The notes below the pieces were generated by a model. The model had not been told where the DNA came from. It was given only the letters and a program-made list of their open reading frames with translations, and did not search any database. 64,000 nt of DNA, from positions 3,534,001 through 3,598,000 of the forward strand of contig NZ_CP103371.1 in the NCBI RefSeq assembly GCF_024802625.1. The letters are read 5' to 3'. Below, piece by piece: positions 58,304-64,000 of the stretch (position 1 is the stretch's first letter; every line of letters begins with the position of its first letter). Source of the stretch: Massilia sp. H6. Lineage in GTDB: Bacteria; Pseudomonadota; Gammaproteobacteria; Burkholderiales; Burkholderiaceae_D. The position numbers and the translations under genes were made by a program.

Positions 58304-59194
58304 ATGCCATTGCCGCACCGCCCTGCCCTTGCCCTTGCGTTGACCATCATGCTGGGCGTACCGGCCATGACTGCCATTGCTGCCGACGCCGCCAGCGCAG
58401 CGGCCAGGGCGTCGACCGCCCTGCCCGGCGTGAGCCTGTTCGCGCCACTGGAGATGCCGGGCCTGGATCGCAAGCGCCAGGTGCGGCTGTACCTGCCGCC
58501 GGGCTATGCGGCCTCGGGTAAGCGCTATCCGGTGCTCTATATGCACGACGGCCAGAACCTGTTCGACAACGCCACCGCCTATGCCGGCGAGTGGGGCGTG
58601 GACGAAACGCTCGATGCGCTGGCCAGGCAAGGCAAGCTCGAACTGATCGTGGTCGGCATCGACAACGGCGGCGACAAGCGCATGACCGAGTTGAATGCCT
58701 GGAACAGCGAACGCTTTGGCGCTGCCGAAGGCCGCGAGTACCTTGACTTCATCGTCAAGACGCTCAAGCCGCAGATCGACCAGCGCTACCGCACCCTGCC
58801 CGGGCGCGAACACACGGCCATCATGGGCAGCTCGATGGGTGGCCTGGCCTCGCATTACGCGCTGGCCCAGTACCCCGAAGTATTTAGCAAGGCGGGCGTG
58901 TTTTCGCCAGCCTACTGGACCGCCCAGCCCGTGTTTGGCTTCATGGCAGGCAAGCCGCTGCCGAAGGACGCGCGGGTGTTCATGCTGATGGGAGAAAAAG
59001 AAGGACCGCAGATGGTGGCGGACGTCCAGCGCATGGCCGACGTGGTGGCAAAAAGCGGCCATCCGGCGGCCAGCACGGTGCTCAAGATCGTGCCGGGCGC
59101 GCAGCACAACGAAACGTTCTGGGCCAGCGAATTGCGCGAAGCGCTGCTGTGGATGTTCGCGCCGGAAACGACCCCGGCCACCGGCAGCCAATAA
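58304..59194 (+). CDS. Exported alpha/beta-hydrolase (esterase D/IroE-like)
   Basis: 296 residues with a signal peptide (about 1-27). RQVRLYLPPGYAASGKRYPVLYMHDGQNLFD opens the fold, and nucleophile S177 is in GSSMGG, as in the esterase/enterochelin-esterase-like family. The catalytic His is probably in GAQHNETFW near the end. It may hydrolyse an acyl ester, for example on an acylated sugar or siderophore. It is divergent from the sugar permease gene, sharing the upstream region. Confidence 0.88.
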   Translation: MPLPHRPALALALTIMLGVPAMTAIAADAASAAARASTALPGVSLFAPLEMPGLDRKRQVRLYLPPGYAASGKRYPVLYMHDGQNLFDNATAYAGEWGVDETLDALARQGKLELIVVGIDNGGDKRMTELNAWNSERFGAAEGREYLDFIVKTLKPQIDQRYRTLPGREHTAIMGSSMGGLASHYALAQYPEVFSKAGVFSPAYWTAQPVFGFMAGKPLPKDARVFMLMGEKEGPQMVADVQRMADVVAKSGHPAASTVLKIVPGAQHNETFWASELREALLWMFAPETTPATGSQ

Positions 59195-59232
59195 GGCAAT
59201 GAGGAGGCAATGAGGAGGAAACGAGGCTGGTT

Positions 59233-59261
59233 TCGCGTGGGCGGCCTGGCCGCCCACGCGA
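59233..59261. terminator. Hairpin between convergent esterase and helicase genes
   Basis: A 14-base inverted repeat (TCGCGTGGGCGGCC with GGCCGCCCACGCGA) between the two stops. There is no T run on either strand; a terminator role is plausible but not certain. Confidence 0.5.
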
Positions 59262-59270
59262 GACTGCTCG

Positions 59271-61037
59271 TTAACCTTTGCGGTGCGGCTTCTTGGTGCC
59301 CGCCTTGGTAAACGACTTCTTGCGCTCGGACGGCGCCGCCGGCGTTTCACCATCGCGCGTGATGTTCAGCTGCTGGCCGGCCACCCACACGGTCTTGAGG
59401 TGGCTGACCAGGTCGGGCGGCATGTCGTCCGGCAGGTCGAGCGTGCTGAAGTCGTCGTAGATCTCGATGCGGCCGATGTACTTCGACGGGATATTGGCCT
59501 CGTTGGCGATCGCGCCGACGATATTGCCCGGCTTGACGCCATGCTGGTGGCCGACTTCGATGCGGAAGGTCGCCATGCCCGGCTCGGACTCGCGCGCCAC
59601 GCGCTCTTTCTTGAAGGCGCCAGGGCCGCTTGCTTCGCGCGGGGCACGCGCCGGACGGTCTTCCCAGGTGCCGGACGCTTCGCGCGAGGCGAATTCGGCG
59701 CGTGGCTCGCGGTCGGGACGCTCGATCAACAGCGGCACGTCGCCACGGCCCAGCTTTGCCAGCGCGGCGGCGATGTCGACCGCGGGCACGTTCTGCTCGC
59801 GTTCGTATTCCTCGATCAGCGAACGGAACTGCTCCAGGCCGCCGGCCGCGAGCACCTCGGTGATCTGGTCCTTGAACTTGGCGATCCGCACGTCGTTGAC
59901 GGCCTTGACGGTCGGCAGCGTCAGCTGCGACACCGGCTGGCGCGTGGCGCGCTCGATGGCTTTCAACAGGCTGCGCTCGCGCGGCGTGATGAACAGGATC
60001 GCGTCGCCGCTGCGGCCGGCGCGGCCGGTACGGCCGATGCGGTGGGTATAGCTTTCCGGGTCGGACGGCACGTCGTAGTTGATCACATGGCTGATGCGCT
60101 CGACGTCGAGGCCGCGCGCGGCGACGTCGGTGGCTACCAGGATATCGATCTTGCCGTTCTTGAGCTGCTCGATGGTGCGTTCGCGTGCCTGCTGGGCCAT
60201 GTCGCCGTTGATGGCGACGGCGGCGAAACCGCGTGCCTGCAGCTTGGTCGCCAGCTCTTCGGTGCCGAGCTTGGTGCGGGCGAAGATGATCATGCCGTCG
60301 AACGGCTCGGCTTCGAGGATGCGGGTCAGCGCCTCGAGCTTCTGCATGCCCGAGACCAGCCAGTAACGCTGGGTGATGTTCTCGGCGGTGCCGGTCTTGG
60401 CCGCGACGGTGACTTCTTGCGGGTCGCGCAGGTAGGTCTTGGCGATGCGCTTGATCGCCGGCGGCATGGTGGCCGAGAACAGCGTGGTCTGGCGCTCGGC
60501 CGGGGTCTTCTTGAGGATCTGCTCGACGTCGTCGATGAAGCCCATGCGCAGCATTTCGTCGGCTTCGTCCAGCACCAGCGTTTTAAGCTTGGAGAGGTCG
60601 AGCGAGCCTTTCTCGAGGTGGTCGATCACGCGGCCCGGGGTGCCGACGATGACGTGCACGCCGCGGCGCAGCGCCTGCAGCTGCGGGCCGTAGCTCTGGC
60701 CGCCGTAGATCGGCAGCACATGGAAGCCCTTGATATGGGCGGCATAGGTCTGGAAGGCCTCTGCCACCTGGATCGCCAGCTCGCGCGTCGGCGCCAGCAC
60801 CAGCGCCTGCGGCGTGGTTTGCTTGATGTCGATGTTCGACAGGATCGGCAGCGCGAAGGCCGCGGTCTTGCCGGTGCCGGTCTGGGCCTGCCCGAGCACG
60901 TCGCGGTTGGCCAGCAGCAGCGGGATGGTAGCAGCCTGGATCGGCGACGGTGCTTCGTAGCCGACGTCTTTCAGCGCCTTGAGCACGGGCGCGGAAAGAT
61001 TCAGGTCGGTAAACGTCGGGAGGGGGGTGTCTGACAT
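59271..61037 (-). CDS. deaD: DEAD-box RNA helicase (DeaD/CsdA type)
   Basis: 588 residues. Motifs in order: Q-motif, AQTGTGKT (Walker A), PTRELAIQ, DEADEMLRMG, FSATMP, VATDVAARGLD and HRIGRTGRAG. A C-terminal DbpA-like RNA-binding domain (RIEVGHQHGVKPGNIVGAIANEANIPS) follows, and the protein ends in a basic tail. DeaD proteins unwind structured RNA in ribosome assembly and at low temperature. It is monocistronic, convergent with the esterase gene. Confidence 0.96.
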   Translation of the reverse strand: MSDTPLPTFTDLNLSAPVLKALKDVGYEAPSPIQAATIPLLLANRDVLGQAQTGTGKTAAFALPILSNIDIKQTTPQALVLAPTRELAIQVAEAFQTYAAHIKGFHVLPIYGGQSYGPQLQALRRGVHVIVGTPGRVIDHLEKGSLDLSKLKTLVLDEADEMLRMGFIDDVEQILKKTPAERQTTLFSATMPPAIKRIAKTYLRDPQEVTVAAKTGTAENITQRYWLVSGMQKLEALTRILEAEPFDGMIIFARTKLGTEELATKLQARGFAAVAINGDMAQQARERTIEQLKNGKIDILVATDVAARGLDVERISHVINYDVPSDPESYTHRIGRTGRAGRSGDAILFITPRERSLLKAIERATRQPVSQLTLPTVKAVNDVRIAKFKDQITEVLAAGGLEQFRSLIEEYEREQNVPAVDIAAALAKLGRGDVPLLIERPDREPRAEFASREASGTWEDRPARAPREASGPGAFKKERVARESEPGMATFRIEVGHQHGVKPGNIVGAIANEANIPSKYIGRIEIYDDFSTLDLPDDMPPDLVSHLKTVWVAGQQLNITRDGETPAAPSERKKSFTKAGTKKPHRKG

Positions 61038-61153
61038 AGAAAACTTTCGAAAACGGAACTAAACCGCCAGTTTACTCTCTTGCACGGAGAGGGCGGGCAC
61101 TATTTGAACCGGGTTGGGATGCAGGGGTGGCGCAGGGGCCGGCCAGCCCCAGC

Positions 61154-61188
61154 AAAAACGGCCCCGCGCGCTGTCGCGCATGGGGCCG
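61154..61188 (-). terminator. Terminator downstream of the halogenase gene
   Basis: CGGCCCC (61159-61165) pairs with GGGGCCG (61182-61188), extended by GCGCG/CGCGC. Five T follow on the minus strand. It lies about 20 bases beyond the halogenase stop. Confidence 0.85.
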
Positions 61189-61207
61189 CGATTATAGTCG
61201 TTCTGCG

Positions 61208-62728
61208 CTAGTTTTTCCTGGCGGCGCACATTTTGGCAATGTACTCATCGTGTGTCGGCATCACTTTCACGCACTGGGCGATCACGCCACGCACGCTCTC
61301 GAGGTAGTCGGCGATGTCAGCCTCGGACTGGGTATCGGCCAGCGGATGGTAGCCATCGATCGGCATGTTCTGCCCTTCCAGCACCTGGATCCAGCCCACT
61401 TCGGAAAACAGTTCGTTGTCGACCCGGACCACGCGCCCATGCGAGCGGTACATGTCCATCTTGCGCTGCAGGGTCGCGGGAATGGCCATGTTGGCGCATT
61501 CTAGCCAGTAGCTTGAATCGGTGCGCTGGTTCAGCTTGTAGTGCAGCACGATGAAGTCGCGGATCCGCTCGTATTCGAAGCGCGACTGGCGGTTGAATTC
61601 CTCGCGGTCGATCGCGCTCCAGCGCTGGTCCGGGAAGAAGTCGACCAGGCGCTGGATGCCCGACTGGATCATGTGGATGCTGGTCGATTCGAGCGGCTCC
61701 AGGAAGCCGCCGGCCAGGCCGATGGCGACCACGTTGCGGTTCCAGGCCTGCTTGCGCATGCCGGTCTGGAACTTGATCAGGCGCGGCTCGCCCAGCGCCT
61801 TGCCGTCCAGGTTCGCCAGCAGGGTACTGGCCGCCTCGTCGTCGCTGATGAAACGGCTGCAGTAGACGTGGCCGTTGCCGGTGCGGTGCTGCAGCGGAAT
61901 GCGCCACTGCCAGCCCGACTGGTGCGCGGTGGCGCTGGTGTAGGGGGTCATGCGGGCAGCCGATTCGCACGGCACCGCCAGTGCGCGGTCGGCCGGCAGC
62001 CAGCCAGTCCAGTCTTCGTAGCCGGTGTGCAGGGTCTGCTCGATGAGCAGGCCGCGAAAGCCCGAACAATCGATGAACAACTCGCCCTCGACCCGTTCGC
62101 CGTTCTCGAGCACCACGGCGTCGACGAAGCCATCGTGCTCACCACCCTGGCGCTGGGTGGCGCGCGCAATCTTGCCTTCGATGCGGGTCACGCCGCGCGT
62201 TTCTGCCAGCTTGCGCAGGTAGCGCGCATACAGGCTGGCGTCGAAATGGTAGGCGTAGGCGATATCGCGCAGCGGTGAATTGGGCACGTCGTGACGGGCC
62301 GGCATGAACCTGTTGGCCTTGGCGGCCATGCGCGAGATCGAATATTCCTCGAGCGGCGCGGCCTTGCCGGCACGGCGCATCTTCTGCCAGTACTGGTCGA
62401 AGGGCACCGTCGCCAGGTCTTGCCCGAGGCGCCCAAAGCCATGCATGTAGCGCTCGCCCTGCTTGCCCCAGTTAACAAATTCGATACCGAGCTTGAAGCT
62501 GCCCTGGGTCTCGCGCATGAACTCGTGCTCGTCGATGCCGAGCACGCGGTTGAAGCGCTGGATCATCGGAATGGTGGCTTCGCCGACGCCGACGATGCCG
62601 ATTTCGTCGGATTCGACCAGGCGGATGTTGTAGCGGCCGTTGAGCATGGTCGACAGCGCCGCCGCGGTCATCCAGCCGGCGGTGCCGCCGCCGACGATGA
62701 CGATGTCTTTGAGTGCTTGGTTCTGCAT
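61208..62728 (-). CDS. Flavin-dependent tryptophan-halogenase-family protein
   Basis: 506 residues. The FAD site GGGTAGW is at residues 13-19, the halogenase motif WQWRIP at 273-278, and K79 in GSFKLGIEFVNW aligns with the catalytic Lys79 of PrnA. E347 in LEPLEST is the second catalytic-region residue. True members chlorinate or brominate tryptophan or related compounds using FADH2. Many homologues next to TonB receptors have no known substrate. It is downstream of a TonB-dependent receptor, with a terminator between them. No flavin reductase gene is adjacent. Start ATG 62728. Confidence 0.92.
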   Translation of the reverse strand: MQNQALKDIVIVGGGTAGWMTAAALSTMLNGRYNIRLVESDEIGIVGVGEATIPMIQRFNRVLGIDEHEFMRETQGSFKLGIEFVNWGKQGERYMHGFGRLGQDLATVPFDQYWQKMRRAGKAAPLEEYSISRMAAKANRFMPARHDVPNSPLRDIAYAYHFDASLYARYLRKLAETRGVTRIEGKIARATQRQGGEHDGFVDAVVLENGERVEGELFIDCSGFRGLLIEQTLHTGYEDWTGWLPADRALAVPCESAARMTPYTSATAHQSGWQWRIPLQHRTGNGHVYCSRFISDDEAASTLLANLDGKALGEPRLIKFQTGMRKQAWNRNVVAIGLAGGFLEPLESTSIHMIQSGIQRLVDFFPDQRWSAIDREEFNRQSRFEYERIRDFIVLHYKLNQRTDSSYWLECANMAIPATLQRKMDMYRSHGRVVRVDNELFSEVGWIQVLEGQNMPIDGYHPLADTQSEADIADYLESVRGVIAQCVKVMPTHDEYIAKMCAARKN

Positions 62729-62753
62729 GGTGATTTGCCCGTGAATGAAAAAC

Positions 62754-62782
62754 AACCCCTGAGGCGCGAGCCGTCAGGGGTT
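62754..62782 (-). terminator. Terminator between TonB receptor and halogenase genes
   Basis: A 9-bp stem (AACCCCTGA with TCAGGGGTT) is followed on the minus strand by GTTTTTC. It lies about 20 bases beyond the receptor stop and 26 bases before the halogenase ATG, so the halogenase may be reached by read-through or have its own promoter. Confidence 0.85.
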
Positions 62783-62802
62783 GCATTGTAGCCGTGCTTA
62801 CA

Positions 62803-64000
62803 TCAGAACTTGTAGCTGGCGCCGAAGTGGTAGGTACGGCCGTAGTCGACACGGTTGGACGGGTTGTTCTCGTCCGTGGTGAACTCGAGGAACGGTGCGT
62901 TGTTCCAGTTCTGGGCCTGGGCATACACGCTCACGCCCTTGAGCCAGCCGCTCTGGATCTCGTACGATGCCTGCAGGTCGACGATGGTGTCGCCCTTGAT
63001 GAAGGTCAGCTGCTGGTTGTCCTGGAAGTCGGACACCTGGCCCAGGAAGCTCGAACGCTTGCGCGCCGCGGCTGCGACCTGGAAGCCGGCCTTCTCGTAG
63101 TACAGGCGCAGATTGCTCACTTTGCGCGACAGGCCCGGCAGCGGAATGCGCACCGCATCGCCACTGACGTTGGCAAAGCCCAGCTTCGGCAGCTCGATGC
63201 TGCTGCGGGTATCCGAGTGGTTGACCATCAGGCCAAAGCCGTCGAGGTACTCGCTGACCATCGAGAACGGCAGGTTCGCTGCCAGCTCGAAGCCATAGAT
63301 GTTGCCGCCTTCGCCGTTACGCGGCTGGGTGAACAGGCCCACCGTCGAACCGGCGAATGGACCGGACAGCGGCAGCGGGGTGGTCGGCGTGATGAATGGC
63401 GCGTAGTCGTAGGCGCGCGGCGAACGGAAGATGTAGGTGTCGAGCTTCTTGTAGAAGGTCGCAGCGCTGACATAGGCCTTGTTGCCGAAGTACTTCTCGT
63501 ACGACAGATCGAGCGCCTTGGCGCGGAACGGCTTGAGCTGCGGGTTACCGCCGCCACCGGTCAGGACAGGCACACCCTGGGTGGCGATACCAAAGCCCTG
63601 GCCGGCGCGCAGGTCGTCGAGGTTGGCGCGCGAGACCGCCTTGCCCAGGCCGAAGCGCAGCAGCTGGTCGTTCTTCAGGTCGAACGTCAGGTTCAGGCTT
63701 GGCAGCACATCCCAGTACTTGTCGCCCTCTTCGACGCGCTGCGCCGGGCAGGTCTGGGCGGTATTGCCGACGCAACGGGCGCGGTCGACCACGAAGCCGC
63801 CGCCGGTCTGGTCGGTGTGGATAGCCTGCACGCCGACATTACCGCGGTAGGACAGGCCGAACATTTCGCCGTCCAGATCAGCCATGAAATAGGCGGTCGA
63901 GATGCGTTCCTTGACATCCCAGAACTTGTTGTAGATATCGGCGTCGACCTTGTTGGCCAGCGCGTAGACCGAACCGAGCGAGCCGCGCGGATCCCACGAC
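62803..64000 (-). CDS. TonB-dependent outer-membrane receptor, C-terminal part (5' end outside window)
   Basis: The frame is open from the window end to the stop at 62803; only about 399 C-terminal residues are present. Repeated beta-hairpins (YGFELAANLPFSMV, VSNLRLYYEKAGFQVAAAARKRSS) and the terminal YGRTYHFGASYKF, ending in Phe, show an outer-membrane barrel. SIGNATURES such as NPQLKPFRAKALDLSYEKYF are typical of the large TonB-dependent receptors that import maltodextrins or other sugars. The plug domain is outside the window. Its neighbours suggest alpha-glucans as substrate, but this is an inference. Confidence 0.92.
   Translation of the reverse strand, partial: SWDPRGSLGSVYALANKVDADIYNKFWDVKERISTAYFMADLDGEMFGLSYRGNVGVQAIHTDQTGGGFVVDRARCVGNTAQTCPAQRVEEGDKYWDVLPSLNLTFDLKNDQLLRFGLGKAVSRANLDDLRAGQGFGIATQGVPVLTGGGGNPQLKPFRAKALDLSYEKYFGNKAYVSAATFYKKLDTYIFRSPRAYDYAPFITPTTPLPLSGPFAGSTVGLFTQPRNGEGGNIYGFELAANLPFSMVSEYLDGFGLMVNHSDTRSSIELPKLGFANVSGDAVRIPLPGLSRKVSNLRLYYEKAGFQVAAAARKRSSFLGQVSDFQDNQQLTFIKGDTIVDLQASYEIQSGWLKGVSVYAQAQNWNNAPFLEFTTDENNPSNRVDYGRTYHFGASYKF

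Overview
The window is high-GC (roughly 65 %), gene-dense chromosomal DNA. Gene content and protein style point to a betaproteobacterium of the Oxalobacteraceae, most likely Massilia or a close relative. The evidence is the PDH operon with lipoyl-bearing LpdA, the glucokinase-RpiR fusion, zapA followed by 6S RNA, a groESL operon with a CIRCE element, a small Trp-rich membrane protein, and TonB receptor/halogenase/alpha-glucan genes. This is inference from recognition; no database search was possible. No prophage, insertion sequence, CRISPR array, tRNA or rRNA gene was seen.

Layout. 1-5.4 kb: the end of a YigZ-type gene, an HDOD protein, a BON-domain exported protein, a secreted HExxH protein, a degenerate chemotaxis-type receptor, and a 15-codon leader ORF coupled to a small protein. 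5.4-8.1 kb: a secreted isoamylase behind an unusual set of inverted repeats. 8.1-14.5 kb: the pyruvate dehydrogenase operon aceE-aceF-lpdA (minus strand) with a clear sigma70 promoter. 14.6-25.4 kb: folD, prlC, holC, an NHL/M23 fusion protein, a SIMPL protein, an amino-acid-type binding protein, cytochrome c, a Trp-rich protein, and LysR-lgt. 25.4-35.7 kb: a hybrid histidine kinase, a DUF305 protein, a three-haem cytochrome/2Fe-2S/molybdenum hydroxylase operon, a lipoprotein pair, TauE and EVE genes. 35.7-39 kb: 6S RNA, zapA, a ZapB-like gene and groESL. 39-41 kb: small genes of uncertain function.

41-64 kb is dominated by alpha-glucan use. A GH13 alpha-glucosidase is divergent from a POT-family transporter coupled to a pullulanase-type enzyme. 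A long minus-strand series then encodes an MFS sugar permease, phosphoglucomutase, a secreted alpha-amylase and glucokinase-RpiR. A TonB-dependent receptor and a flavin-dependent halogenase close the window. With the isoamylase at 5.8 kb these could take starch or glycogen from outside the cell (amylase, debranching enzymes), across the outer membrane (TonB receptor) and inner membrane (MFS/POT), to glucose and glucose-1-phosphate (alpha-glucosidase, glucokinase, phosphoglucomutase).

The most unusual unit is at 47.7-51.3 kb. Five overlapping minus-strand genes encode a Cys-rich NrtA-like binding protein with a Tat-like signal, an SCO1 protein, a cupredoxin-like protein with a C-H-M copper-type loop, an ABC permease and an ABC ATPase. 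They lie 4 bases downstream of glucokinase-RpiR. This looks like an ABC system tied to copper or to maturation of a copper enzyme, and it is the best candidate here for an undescribed system.
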